Below, piece by piece: positions 1 through 11,985 of a stretch of DNA of 64,000 nt (position 1 is the first letter of the stretch; every line of letters starts with the position of its first letter). Made by a program: the position numbers and the translations under genes. The notes under the pieces were generated by a model. It did not search any database and was not told the origin of the DNA. It saw only the letters and a list, made by a program, of their open reading frames with translations. Source of the stretch: Heterobasidion occidentale (taxonomy: Eukaryota; Basidiomycota; Agaricomycetes; Russulales; Bondarzewiaceae); NCBI GenBank assembly GCA_039111635.1, contig JBCAQO010000008.1:2728001-2792000 (forward strand), given 5' to 3'.

Positions 1-552
1 GTTTGCTCAAAATTTATCCATAGATCTAATGCTGATTCTTTTGGACACGAAATCATCAGGTAATCATTCTGGGATCACTGATCCCATGGAACTTTGCCCG
101 CGGTGTGCCCTTCTCTGCTCTCACTTTCGGTCACCGGCCAAAGTCGTGAGTCCTGGCGCGGAACGATCAGTCTCAATGTATCTCAGCTCGTTGACAGTAT
201 AATTCAGTCCGCCGTACCAGTGCCTTGGTCATATGTTCCAAAGTCTTAGGGTTTCAGCTTTGCTCATTTGAGCACGGTGAGTCGTAAAACATGAACTTGG
301 CTTTTGAGCACACTGATAGGACACCGACATGTTATGAGAGGTGAGATTAATACATTAAATCTGTATATACTGGTAATTAAACTGAATGAATGATTCATAG
401 GTGTTCATAAAGGTACATATAGTTATTGAGGGCATGACATGGCGTCTGTTGGCGAAAAGCAGAGTCAGTGACCAGCAGGGAACATCGATCAGAACGGAAG
501 CATGAACGCACCTTTGTGATCATATGGTAAATCGTCAACACATCCAGGTGGT
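1..552. other. no gene recognised
   Basis: No open frame with protein-like composition was seen on either strand. It lies downstream of the minus-strand gene that follows and probably holds its 3' flank. Confidence 0.4.
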
Positions 553-1784
553 TTACACAAATGCTCGCCGAGTCATAGTGGTCCTCATCGGGCTGGTCAT
601 CCTATCCCTCACCTTGAACTCTCGCTCTGCAAAATTCCTCTCGCGTTGCCTACCCCTCCGCTCCTCTGCGGTCTGCTTCAACTGGGTTTGGATCACCTTT
701 AGCCCCTCTTGCTTTCTCTCATCGACAAGGGCTTTCTCGTTTTCCACATCTACCTTCTTGTCATCTGTCGGGATCCCTGAACCCTCCTGTCCTTCTGCTG
801 AGTCTGGGATTTCCTGGCCTGTACTTTGCTCGGGAGGACAAATGGGATCACCTTCTTGCGTCTCGGCTCCTCTTCGTCGCTCCACTCTCCCTCGTCCACA
901 TGATCGATATCGACTGCCGACTCATAAACCCACCCTCTCGCGCGGGCCGCGCTGTCCTCTTCTTCGTTTTCGCCTATTGAACGCCGTCGATTGACGATGC
1001 GCCTCTTGAACCCGCGCGGGGTAGGTGGCGGAGTCGCTGGAGCACCAGAATAGACGTTGGACATGTCCCGGAATCTCTTTTTGATAGGAGAACCATTGGG
1101 GAAGAAGGCCGAATCTGGAGTGGCTGGTGATGAGGGCACGCTCCTGTACTCTGGGTCGCTCATGGAGAGGTACTGCGCTTTACTCTCCGTGATAACCTCG
1201 TTGACCTTCACCGCCCAGTCGTCAAGAATGTACAGCTTGTGCAGCAGCATCTTGAAGGTGAAGGGATAGCGCTTGCCTTGGCCTGAACTCTTCTCTCTCT
1301 CTCGCTCGTCGCCGTCAGAGTCAGTATGAACCTTCTCCTCATCATGAAGCATGGTGCTTTTCCCGTGGGCGGCGGCCAGTTTCTTTAGCAGGGGTGCGAG
1401 GTCTCTCGGGATTACCTCACCAACTTTCCTAGCGGAAGTGGAATCCGTCTTGTGCTCCGCGTCTTGCGCTTCGTCTTGTGCTATCGTGATCTTGGAGAAG
1501 AAATAGAAGAGCCTTGCAAACTCATCCTTCTTCTCTTCGTCCGTCATTGACTCGAAGTCGCGGCTTTTGAAGGGCTTGGCGGGGCCGTTGCCTTTGGGGA
1601 CTGAGAAGACGGGGGAGTCCATGCTGATGAGGTGGATGCGACGACCGTAGGAAGAAGGGTATCTCAGAGGATGCTCACGCGAGTGAGGTAAGTCGGACTC
1701 GAGCGATGGGCTTTTAATGAGTTCCCAGTGGTCCTGTGGCATTGGACCAAATGACATCTCCTCGGGTGGCATTCGACGGTTCAA
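553..1784 (-). CDS. unrecognised protein with acidic, serine/proline-rich middle and basic coiled-coil tail
   Basis: A 344-codon frame starts at 1784. It has an N-terminal half with short conserved-looking blocks, such as a hydrophobic 'FARLFYFFSKI' near residue 90 and 'KMLLHKLYILDDWAVKVNE' near residue 180. A low-complexity Ser/Pro region with basic patches and an acidic run follows. This frame stops near 750, but a second frame running to 553 carries a Lys/Glu/Arg-rich, helix-forming tail that looks like the true C-terminus. The two frames are offset as if one base were missing, or joined by a weak intron (a GTACAG donor near 824). I do not recognise a family. A nuclear, intrinsically disordered protein would fit the composition, but that is inference. 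Confidence 0.55.
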
Positions 1785-2273
1785 AGTCCGCCCCTTTGGC
1801 TACTTCAATCATAACGTTTGTCTCAATCAGTGTTCACAAACACGTTGGCACGACGCAAGGGCATGCATGTAGACAGGCCTGCCGTGGTTTCGGACGTGTG
1901 TATGATGCGTTTTTCTGTTGAGGCCTTGCATCGTCTCGCTAATGTGGAATCTCTGTTTGACGCAACAATATAGGCGACGGTTTGATATCTAGCTGCAGTG
2001 TCTCTATCTCGGGCCCTAATTCCGACTACTATCATCCTCCGAAAGTTGAAAAGGCGAAGTGGCAAAGACTTGTGTATTCACACGCACGTGACTACAGGCA
2101 GTCATGAATCAACCGTAAGCGACAAAAGCATACATAGTTCGAGGCTTGACTATCATATCTCCGCGCCATAGAGTCTTGGAAATAGCCTGCGCCAGACCAC
2201 ATCTTCAGCGTCCGATCATCAATTATAATATACCTGTCAATGCAGTCCACCTGATAAACTATCCATGACATCG
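1785..2273. other. intergenic, possible 3' end of the F-box gene
   Basis: No independent gene was seen. A minus-strand frame from 2388 to 2092 could be an alternative C-terminal reading of the F-box gene if its last intron or phase differs from my model. Confidence 0.3.
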
Positions 2274-3702
2274 TTACTGTGGCTTTCTTGCTGCTGTAAT
2301 CGTTCCAGCGTCCTTCCTCGATATCCAAACCGTTGCCCACGGGGGCCCCCGAACACTCTTCACGGGCGCAGTAAACCATGATGCCCACCGGATGCTCTCC
2401 AGACGCAGCATCTGCTGTGCTATCCTAAGGGACGCGAAGAGCTCGACTTGCCGTATGCTGTCGTTAGCGGCGGCGCAGACGCTACAAGCAGCGGATGGCT
2501 CGTCGACCGTATGCCCTCGAGCCTTGGATAAGCTGGGTTCTTTGCTTGTGCCGGCAGTGTTTGTCGAGGGGCTGTGGAACGACATCTTGCTTTGGCTCAG
2601 GACGTTCGAGGCTTCTGAAGTGGTCGCATACTCGTCCTCAAGAGAGGCCCAGTCAATGTCGCGTGACGGTGATGCACAGTCAATGTCTGTGTGACCTCGG
2701 TAGTTATCCCACATATGCCTGTCTAAGACCCTGTGGTGCGATAGGAAGATACCCAAGGAAAGCTGCCGCAAGTATCGAAGGCCTTTCAGAGGTCCAATGT
2801 AATACGCCTACACCGAAGTCAGAGGTCAAGCAACCCATTCACCGTATCGCTCCGTAAAACAGGTATTTACCATCAATTCCTCGTAGTTTCTGAATCCGTT
2901 TCCGATGGGCGAGTGCACCATTTGTTCGGCTGTGCGTCCAAGGCATTCCGTGCAGCATCCCCATTCAAATCCATCGCAGACAACCAGATCAAGCTTTTCG
3001 AGTTTCGCGCAGGACTCCGCTATCATAGTCAGAAGCTTCTTGGTGATATTAGGCAAACCGGTGAGTCTCAAGCTGACAAGAGTGCTTGGAATCTGCCCGG
3101 GGAGTAGAAGGGTGCGAGTGCGAAGCGACGATATAGTCTCCGTATGGAAAGAAATCTCAAGAAATGTGAGGTGCAAGTTCGTCAGCGTGAGTGATTTTGT
3201 GACCAGTATCATCGAGGTTGTCGTGAGGCGGCTACGCAGCATATTGAGCAAAAGAAGGCGCGGACATGCGCATATAGGCGCATATATGCAGCATATCACA
3301 TACCGTAGATGATGAGACCATTCAGAGGTGTCGTAGTCTTTCTATATCCCTGTTTCTTGTCACCAGAATGGACGAAAAATAACGCCGGAAAACGATTTGG
3401 CGCATATTGTGCGAGGCGAGGCTAAGATTTGCAATGGACGAGAAGGCATGATCAGAGGACTGGAGCCGTTCCTGGACTATTCGGTCCAAAAGTTCTGTGG
3501 GGAGGTGACGCTGGTGTTGTGATGCAACAATTAGTGGGCGTCTGAGACTCGTCTGAGGCATGAAGCTGAAGCTTTGAAGACTATGAAATAATACATTTTC
3601 TGCGTCATTAATTGTTCTAAACGGTAACGCGCAGGGCGAAACCAGCGCTTGGAACGAGTTACGAGAGTGGATCGGCATATTGCATATGGAGAGCTGCAAC
3701 AA
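2274..3702 (-). CDS. F-box/LRR protein of the agaricomycete type
   Basis: Three minus-strand exons read as one protein. The first (about 3702-3322) holds an F-box-like segment, 'LPTELLDRIVQERLQ', followed by a helical stretch ending 'RQIVFRRYFSSI'. The second (about 3299-2826) has leucine-rich repeats ('LPNITKKLLTMIAESC', 'LEKLDLVVCDGFE') and a Cys/His-containing segment ending in 'VHSPI'. The third (about 2771-2274) begins 'RQLSLGIFLSHHRVLDRH' and ends with 'LESIRWASWF', the usual order in the large mushroom family of F-box proteins that score LRRs. Such proteins are thought to recruit substrates to SCF ubiquitin ligases. The start codon and final exon are uncertain, and the reading frame at the 3' end may continue to about 2092. 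Confidence 0.7.
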
Positions 3703-3999
3703 GTGAGAAAACAGAGAATAAATCTATGTGGTTTTATAGTACAACTGAGTGAGCGAGACTGGATGGAAAGACAGGGAATACGGAGAGAAGCGAGCGCGAA
3801 TCGCGACCCAAATATGTGCACGTGCTAGATATCAGTAATCACGTGTCGCCCAGGCGAAAAAAGTGCACTGGAGGGAGGCGGGTCGGTAGTGACAGAAATA
3901 CAATGTCCATATACAAACAGAGTATGATGCTGGAAACGGAGTGAAACCCGAAAGAAGGTTCCTGTGGTGCGAGTGGTGTATGATGTATCAGTCGCGCGC

Positions 4000-4716
4000 T
4001 CACGCGCCAACTGAGACGTGAGAGGAAGTCTGTACAGCAGCGTATCGCTGCTTGCCCTCCTCCACGCTAACGTCTCCGGTGACGCCCTCTTCGATCCATG
4101 AGTCCCGAACGAACATGTCCCTGTCAGGGAACACCTCCGTGATGTCGCATTCGAAGCCGTCCATCGCCAAGATATAGCGCCGCCAGAGCTTCTGTACGTC
4201 ACCCCCGGCATCTTCGAGGCCGCAGTTGAGGAGCGCGAACTCGGGGACCTTGCCCACCTTGCGGAACATCTGGCCGATCGCGAACTTCTCGTCTAGAAAG
4301 AGGCGCTCGCAGTGTGGCGTCGTGATCGTGACTGTCGAAGTGGCAACACAGACGGTCTTGCGGTTGCAGACGAGATGAACCTCTCGCCTTTGAGTGAGGG
4401 GCTCTTCGAGGGAAGCGGGGTGGGTTCTAGGAGAGGTATGCGAGTAGATGGTTTTGATAGTGATGGTGCGGGCAAAAAATGCGCTAAATGGGCGTTCGAT
4501 CAGAATCGAATAGAAACATCTGATCGACGCAAGTACCTGAGGAGTCGTTGCAAATCGCCGTGGGCAGAGAGCATGATGCGCTCGAGACCAGTGACCTCCA
4601 CAGGCCATTGGAACTGTCGACAACAAGGCTTTAGTGTCAATCCGCCTGCTCTGAGATTGCGAGATGCTCACATCGACGCTGGTGGTGTTAGCCTTGAATG
4701 AATCGATGACGGCCAT
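4000..4716 (-). CDS. small protein resembling the chorismate-lyase (UbiC/DUF98) fold
   Basis: Three exons (4716-4672, 4613-4537, 4483-4000) join in phase at GTGAGC..CAG and GTACTT..TAG to give 201 residues. The uninterrupted 238-codon frame through the introns is an artefact: joining restores a smooth segment around 'VTGLERIMLSAHGDLQRLLS'. The core has a pattern I associate with chorismate-lyase-like proteins: a charged 'REVHLVC' strand, 'VCVATSTVTI', then 'KFAIGQMFR' and 'PEFALLNCG'. Bacterial UbiC makes 4-hydroxybenzoate for ubiquinone. Whether this fungal protein has that activity is unknown, and the C-terminal third, with many Asp/Glu residues, is not familiar. No targeting peptide is obvious. 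The gene model is strong and the functional call is tentative. Confidence 0.6.
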   Translation of the reverse strand: MAVIDSFKANTTSVDVSISQSQSRRIDTKALLSTVPMACGGHWSRAHHALCPRRFATTPQVLASIRCFYSILIERPFSAFFARTITIKTIYSHTSPRTHPASLEEPLTQRREVHLVCNRKTVCVATSTVTITTPHCERLFLDEKFAIGQMFRKVGKVPEFALLNCGLEDAGGDVQKLWRRYILAMDGFECDITEVFPDRDMFVRDSWIEEGVTGDVSVEEGKQRYAAVQTSSHVSVGA

Positions 4717-6730
4717 GGCTTAGATGTGGGGGGAGGCGATAGAATATAATGGTCACAGTCAATAATTGGTAAAGGCCTCTGGCTGGAACAGGGCGATGTA
4801 GGTTGGGTTTCCACTAATCTTGGGGGACCTTTATACATCATCGAATTGGCGAACCTTGCCACCGGTTCTCCCCTGATATGTAAACAATATCGGAGCGGGA
4901 AACTCTGGACGCTGGCAGGCATGCGCTACCGACGGATCTTATCGCGTAGGGAGGCTGTTATGCAAGAGCCAGGGAGGTGGACGTGTTTGCACATCTTCGT
5001 CTTACGTCCACCCGAAGCCGCGATGCAGTATCTGCGCGCATTCTTCGAATTTGGCGCGGTTGCATCGCCATCAGATCAACACCGCCTAATCGACCAAAGA
5101 GAAGATTAGACTGGACTGGGCGAGTTAGTGATCGTTCTTAAAAAAGTCAGGAAACGACCATGCATGACCGAGATCCTCCCCTGATTGTTGATGAAAAAGA
5201 CGTTAGAACCTAGACGATCTGGATACAGTACTCGGCTTCCTCGCTTTGCTGTGGTGGCGGCTCTGCCGTGCTGCGGCTCGACTCAAGCCACTGAAGCAGT
5301 CACGATCGAATGACGTCGACAGCGATGAGCTCGGGATTTCAAGATTGCGCCCGTGGAGATTGTTAGTGCTCATAAATGCCCAAGATGGGATCCATAGTAG
5401 CTCTCGGACGGAACTACAGCTTCTTAGATACTGTCACTTATCTTCCGGCCCAAGCGCATCAGGACTCAGGATTACTACATAGATGCGATAGAAAAGGTGT
5501 TTTACTTGTGTGCTTAGGTTCACGCCCGAGGGGCTTGAGCTTCCGCAATTTGACCCTTCGCATTTTGCATTGCTGCTAATATATGGTCACGGTTTCCGCG
5601 ACTTGTACGTGGTTCACAGAGCTGAGGATCCGAACGCTATCAGAGATACTACTCGTCAATGGTTCGCAACTTAAAGTTCTGGAGATCCGGAGATGAGTAA
5701 CTTACTGCGATTGTGAGCGTCAGAAGACCTCTTCCCATGCATAGCTCTATTCGGCATAAGTGAACGAGATAGAGTCCACGATTGCTCGTGGCGCAGGACA
5801 AACGCTACGCCATAACTCGACCTATCGCAGCCAATGAGCAAATATGAGCGCTAATAATTTAGATGGTAACGTACCGACTCGTATGAAATCACCGAGACCA
5901 TCAAAAATTTAATATTTATGTCACATAGCCGCTCGGACTCCAGGTCTCACGGTACCGTAGGTGTCGGGGAAGATGTCCGGCAGAAATCAAATATCTGAAC
6001 GCAGACAGTGAGCGGACAATACTCGTACAGTGAAGAGACACGACGAGTAGGTTGGACTCACCATGACCGAAGTCTCGGCTTCTCAAACTTTGACGTTCAT
6101 CGTGTCAGACGATGATGTGGGGGCAAAGAGGAAAATTGCGAAGGTGCCATACATACCGGCACTGGGTCAGAGATCGTCCGACTAGAGACGCCTCTGCAGG
6201 CGTTCAATTCACAGCGCCAATCAGAAGGTCGTTCTGGCAGACGCTAACAAGCTTCCACCTCGATTTTCCAACACACGCGCGCTGATATACGTGAAGCTCG
6301 CGTCATGTCGGAACCTGCGAACGTACACAGAAGACACATTGATATCATGGGATTTACCAGAGTAATTGTACATTGATCCAGCCAGGACGCGATATAAAAG
6401 TGACTAAAAAGCGAGTAGGAGACGGAGAGACAAGGTGAGGGAGAGATGGTTGCGAGCTCGAGATGAGTGGAGCAGTGAGATCTGATGAGAAAAGTATGTG
6501 GAGGATGTCCAAAGCAAGATAAATGAGCGATCAGACAGGAAGATGGGTCAGACGAGAGAAGCCAACCAAGACCCGGCAATAAAACGTGTACATAGATACT
6601 TTCAGTACTAGATAGCGGGAGCATCGTTGATACACGTGCAAATAACGTTGAAACCGTCAAGATTAACACCCAAAGTGGGCCACGACGGGCCAGGGCGAAC
6701 ACGGCATGGCCCCTAGGTTGATGAACGGGA
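4717..6730. other. 2.0-kb stretch without a recognisable gene
   Basis: Only short frames occur, none with convincing composition, domain motifs or exon joins. The promoter of the minus-strand gene ending at 4716 must lie in the left part. Confidence 0.4.
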
Positions 6731-7387
6731 TCACAGCCGAGTGACAGCCTTCGCGTCAAGCGGCATGCCTGAAATAGAATATATAAAGGAGAACCGACGG
6801 TCAAAATCACCATTGAATGCGCGGATATTACAGACGATAGTTGTTGTGCGTTCTCACCGGATGGGTCTATGCCATTCTGCGCAAGGATTCGATTGTGACG
6901 GATGAGCCGCGCCTGGTCGAATCTAGAGTGATAATGGACGATGTTTGAAGTGCACGTCAGTAACTACGCACTTGGATAACAATATAACGTCGCTCACTGC
7001 ACGCCTTCTCGTCTCATGATCTCCATGATTTCTCTTGTCCCCTGTTCGTCCAATCCCATCCTCGCGTCCCCCTCCCTGATATTGTCCGACTCAACGTCAA
7101 ATGTAGAGCTCGACATCCCTGCGGCAGCCTGGTCTGCGAAAGTTGAGAGAGGGGCATAATTGTTTGAAGAAGGATGCGAGAGGAATGAGCGCAAGCGCTG
7201 CGGAAAAGGAAGAGTAGAGCGGTAACGATACAACACTACGTGGTCATGTATGGATCGCACAGAAATAGGGGAAATGAGGGAAGAATTATGAGTGAGTGTC
7301 TCCTGCCAACAGCCGAGGAAAAGAAAGGGAATACGCACGCATTACCAGTAATGCTGTAAATGCTAGAAGAGAAAGGTAGAACAACAT
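6731..7387 (-). CDS. DUF2015 family membrane-anchored protein
   Basis: Four exons (7387-7346, 7197-6998, 6922-6858, 6768-6731) splice in perfect phase to 114 residues, the usual size of this fungus-specific family. The first exon encodes only 'MLFYLSLLAFTALL', a single hydrophobic anchor. The second carries 'AGMSSSTFDVESDNIREGD' and 'EIMRREGVQ'. The third reads 'FDQARLIRHNRILAQNGID', and the tiny last exon adds 'GMPLDAKAVTRL' and the stop. These are hallmark blocks of DUF2015 (Pfam PF09435, from memory). Family function is unknown; a small single-pass membrane protein is inferred. The three short 3' exons lie in a region that otherwise looks empty, so they are easily missed. Confidence 0.88.
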
Positions 7388-9076
7388 TCTGTGGACAGCG
7401 CGGTTTGTCAGTACAAGTGATTCTCGATTCGGGCGTTCGGCGGTCGCTAGGAGCGCCGTGCGGCGTCACGGCGGTGGCGGGCCGTGCGAAGTGGCGGGAG
7501 CTGCGACCGGAATGCCCTTAATCGCCTGCGACGATGTCGACAGCGGTGAAGAACGGTGTTTGCGCTGTGATATGTAGGTGAGTACGGAAATTTCTTTACA
7601 ACTTGCATGGCGATGGCTCACCGCCTTAGGCCAGAGCAGTGCTGATGTCGGGGCGCTGATCATCTTGTCTTTGATTTCACAGACACGATGCACGCCTGAA
7701 CTCCAATCTCACACAGGATCGTGAATACGCTCATAACCGTTTACCTCCTTGGAGAATAAATATGATCGAAATTTGTTATCCGATTGTCCTGCAACGGTAA
7801 GCTTGGCATTGGCATTTCTTTTTATTGAGAGAATCTATATTGTTCTATAGAGGGATGGCACTTTCATCACGCCTTGCATTTTTTTCATCTGTTATAGCTC
7901 GGGGGGCAACCCCAATTTGCGCCGCCGTTGCGGCTTCCTCGTAGGCACTCACACTTCCTCATTTCATGAAGAGTATGGGAGAGACAGATGTCGGGACCCG
8001 CTCACACACCAACGTAAGAGTCGAGTCGTGCCTCAGCCATCCACCCTTCTACCTCCACCACTCCCCCAAATCCTGCACTTCGCAAGGAGGACACGAGCTG
8101 ACTTCGTTGCCAATCTCTGAGAAGACACGTTGTACCGCTGATGTACCGTTCGTTCCCACAAAGTTGTGGTCGTGCCTTTTCTATTCAAATCCCCGGATGG
8201 CAACTGCATCTGTCACAGACTCTGACCATCTTCAGGCGCCACTGTCTACGCTCTGGGGATTATACTGCTTGTTGGCTATCGGCGGAGTTGACTTGATTCT
8301 TGGTTATTGAATCGGCATCACATTCTGGCAGGGCCTGGCACCTAGTCTTACCAATAGGCGTGTTGGATCGGAATTGGGCCCACCTTGAACGACCGCAGCT
8401 TGCCTGCTCGCCCTCTGCTCAAGGTCGGCGCGTCTGTGATTGCGTGGCTATGCACATATTCAGAATTCTCCTTGCTCTACTGGGTCTCATGGGAAAGCTA
8501 TTTGGAAACATTCATATACAAAACCACGCTTCCCTTCACCGATCACCTCTCGGGTGCTATTAGCCTTCATTCACAAACCACCTTCGCCGGGGCAGAGAAA
8601 GTGTGTCCCAGCTCGTCGATCGAAAACAAGTAGGTGATGTACCTATTCCGTTGTTCTTCGGTCCACATCCCCCCAAGAGTACCACTAGTCACCTGTTGAG
8701 CTCTTTGTTGTAGAGACGTCACCGGCATGCAGGAAGCTTACTCATATACATCGTTTTTTTGTTCTCTTTTCTTATGTGCGTTTCGAATGAAGTCTTGTAT
8801 TGTTGTGCAGCCTCGCATGCGTGCTCAGCGTGTCTGAACGAAGGCAATAGCCCACGAGGCGGCAAGCATGAAACAAAAACCGCTGACCGCCAGACTGACC
8901 ACCATCGTCTCGATGTTGGCCATCGGCATCCGCCGCCGTGCCAGCCTGTGCGTTGCAGTGCTGCTCCAAAGTTACTAGTACCAGAGCAAGCATCCAGCAA
9001 CGCTCAGGCTATTTGCCCTTACAAACTACCCCTCTTCCAAGATTCAGAACCCTATTCCTTATATTTGCAGCTAGAC
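7388..9076. other. intergenic between divergent DUF2015 and CUE-Smr genes
   Basis: The stretch contains the promoters of both flanking genes. Short plus-strand frames around 7966-8633 include a moderately hydrophobic segment (8385-8633), but I could not assemble a gene from them. Confidence 0.4.
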
Positions 9077-11308
9077 ATGCCTGTTGCGACATCAAAGCTA
9101 GCACTACAGGAAGAACTCCAGGTCCGTTTCTAACTATCTTCAATTTTTTGATCGACTTTAGGTTGAGCTCCTCATCTACCACGCGTATTCCAACATGCTC
9201 TCTCGCACTGTGCGATGAACTTAGGAGGAGTTCTGTGCGCTTGATACTTCACTCATCGCTGCGTTCATCGCCGACCTCGGTTCGGACCCGCCGTTTAAAC
9301 GCGAGGTCGACGATCTACGCCTCAGCCTCGCTCTCCTCGCCGCCGATGCAGAACAGCAGGCCGAAGAGGAGGATATCTTGCTGAATGAGGCATTCACAGA
9401 TGTACGAATCACGGACGACAGTGTTAGGAGCAGTAGCGACCCGTACGACGCTTCCAGCTCAGGGGCCACATCTACCTCTGCAACGACATCTCCGACCTCC
9501 AATTCACCGAAATCGGAGTCATCCAGTGTCGCATCCTTCACGTCTCCTCTGGGATTTCTTCAAGCTGCGTTTCCGCGTATACCTCGGCACCGTCTGCAAG
9601 CTGCACTAAACGATGCAGGATACACTTTCGATAATGTCGAGGACATCGATATCGTGACCGTCATTGAGGGGCTACTCAGCAAGGAATATGTCAAGGATTT
9701 GGAGGAGAGGGGGTTAGACGCACTGGACGATAATCTGGATGATTTGTCGCCTCGGACAAACGAGCGTCAGAGCTGGGAGACGGTGCAGAGCAAAAAGGCG
9801 GGGAAGAAGAAAAGAAAGGGGAAAACAATCGCGCTTAACGATGTTCGCCAACAGCATCATGTCCGCCCAGGCGTTTCTGGAAAGACCGGCGGTCCGATCC
9901 CTCCAAGCCTCCCGCCGCCCGATCCATGGACCCAAGTATCCTCTCTGTCTTCTCACCTCTCGAGCCTCGTCCCCTCACACCCGCCTTCGTTCTTTCAATC
10001 GTTCTTTCACTCTCCTGAATCCGCCACACCTGCTACAGCTATCCGTGCTGCCCTTGCCTCGATTGCGGGTGCCGATGACAACATTATCCCTGAAAACGCG
10101 CTCCTCCTCTTCAATATGCATGATTTCCTGCGCCTCTCCCCAGACTACGATCTCCTAGACGCCGAAGCACGCGACCGGCTCCTATCCGATACCGCACTTT
10201 GCCTCCGCGCAACGCAAGCCCAGCCCGACGAAGCGATGGAGCTCACATGGTTCCTCCGCGACCTCGACGCCGACGCCGAAGCAGAATGGGCGATAGGGCC
10301 CTACCATAGCGCTATCCCCCTCCCAATGACACCCCCGTCGAAACACGTCCAGAAGCTCCCCTCGGGTCCTCCGAGCGCAAAGCGCCCCGCGCCGGCACCC
10401 CGAGCGCACAGACCCATGATGACTATCGAGACATCTCCTATAGAACCACCCCCGCGTCCGCCGCCGCCTAACGCATGGATTACAGTCCCGACAAAGAAGC
10501 CGCTTCTGGGCCTCCATCCCCTTGTTGCCTCCATACCCGCGTACAATTCCCTCAACGGCGTCTCCGCCAAAGCCCGCGCCAAAGCCCGCGCTCAAATATC
10601 CGTGCCGGGCGACGTTGGCAGCATGCGTGCCGGCGCGAGGGAGGCAGCGGTCGTGCTGGGCTCGCTGGGCGGTATAGATGGCAAAGAGGCGCAAAAGCAG
10701 AAGCGGCGCATGGAAGAGCTGCGCGTGCGCCGCGCCGAGGCGATTCTCTCGGCGGGGCGGGCATGGCAGAAGGGCAATGCAAAGAACAAGGGAGGCGAGG
10801 TAGCCATGTTCTACGCAGAGCAGGTGCGTCTACTGTTCAATTCCTTAGTCTGTTTGTCACCGATCTCAGTATGTTCATCCTGAATTTGCCCGCTTTTTGC
10901 GTGCCTCTAGGCGAGGGAATTGCAGGAGCAGGTGAGGAAGGAGGCGTTGGTAGCTGCGAGGAGCAGGGTTGAAGCCAAAACGTTTGTTCATCTTATAAGT
11001 TACAAAATGGACATGTTCTGACTTTGATTTGTCTTGTGCGCAGTGTGACCACCGCGGTGGGAACCGCGGTCGACCTGCACGGCACGACTGTCGCCGAAGC
11101 TATCACCATCGCCCAGGAGGCACTCGCGGAGCACGGTGCCACGTCGGCGCAGCCGATGAAGTTCATCACGGGACGGGGGAATCACTCCGTCAACCGCGTT
11201 GGCGTGCTTGCACCAGCTATCAAGACGGCCTTGCTCGAGAACGGTTGGAACGTTTCCACGTTCGACGCGGGCATCGTGGTGAGAGGGCGTGCGCTTGGCC
11301 GGGCATAG
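9077..11308 (+). CDS. CUE-Smr domain protein, Cue2-like putative ribosome-rescue endonuclease
   Basis: Four exons (9077-9121, 9225-10823, 10911-10981, 11044-11308) join in phase to 659 residues. Near residue 110-150 there is a CUE-like helical motif, 'LQAAFPRIPRHRLQAAL', with 'VIEGLLS' after it. Long Ser/Pro-rich and basic linkers follow. A helical segment, 'RRMEELRVRRAEAILSAGR', leads into the C-terminal Smr domain, with 'VDLHGTTVAEAI' and the loop 'FITGRGNHSVN' that carries the usual catalytic or binding signature. In yeast, Cue2 combines CUE and Smr domains and cleaves mRNA at collided ribosomes (no-go decay). The same role is inferred here from architecture only; NEDD4-binding-protein-2-like functions are alternatives. 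The gene is intact. The start is the first ATG of a 15-codon exon. Confidence 0.82.
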
Positions 11309-11985
11309 TCCTCCAATCTTCTCGTCTCTTTGCGACTCTCCGACGACGCCAACGACGTCTTGCACGTTTTCCATCTCTTTTCGTCACAGGAACATCACGC
11401 ATCATTGTTCCCACTGCCCACGCTTCATCGAGCTCATTGACATCTTTCTTTGCTCTCGCCACGAATTTGCCTCAGCTCTCCCTCGGGTTTCTGCTTATCT
11501 TCAGCTGCGATGTCCTCCACCATCTTTCCTCGTATCTAAATTAGCTATCGCTTGTTTGGACGGATGCTATTCCTGTACGTTGCATTGTCCTTGTCTCGCT
11601 CAGTCCCTATGTTGTGCCACCACCAGATGTAGCCATTACATTCATGATCTATACCCTGTCGCGTCCTCTCTTCTCTACAGAATATTATTCGGATCGCCTG
11701 CCAGTGGTCATTCAGTGATTATTACTTTGGCTCGTCGCGTTGCTTGCCATGGGATGTTGTTGATCGCGATCATAACGTCAGCTATATTTGGTATGTTCGC
11801 TCTGTCTCCGGATTTATTTCAGACTGCAGTCAAGACTCGAATGTCAGACATTGTCAATTTGTTCGAATGCGACGAAGCCGACATGCTACATCCAACATTA
11901 CGTGCACCGATAGAGACCAACAGTAATAGACGCATCGTAACAGAAGGGCGAAGAGCGAAGAAGCCTCTCTTGTTTACATACATAT
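11309..11985. other. convergent intergenic region
   Basis: This is the 3' flank of the CUE-Smr gene and of the old yellow enzyme gene on the other strand. The 283-codon frame across it is low-complexity and overlaps both ends, so it is treated as chance. Confidence 0.4.

Noticed and set aside
8300..8637. Overlapping plus-strand frames with a hydrophobic stretch
   Set aside because: Three frames of similar length compete, with no start context, family motif or splice support.
10182..10807. Minus-strand frames of 170 and 93 codons inside the CUE-Smr gene
   Set aside because: They are shadows of a well-supported exon on the plus strand.
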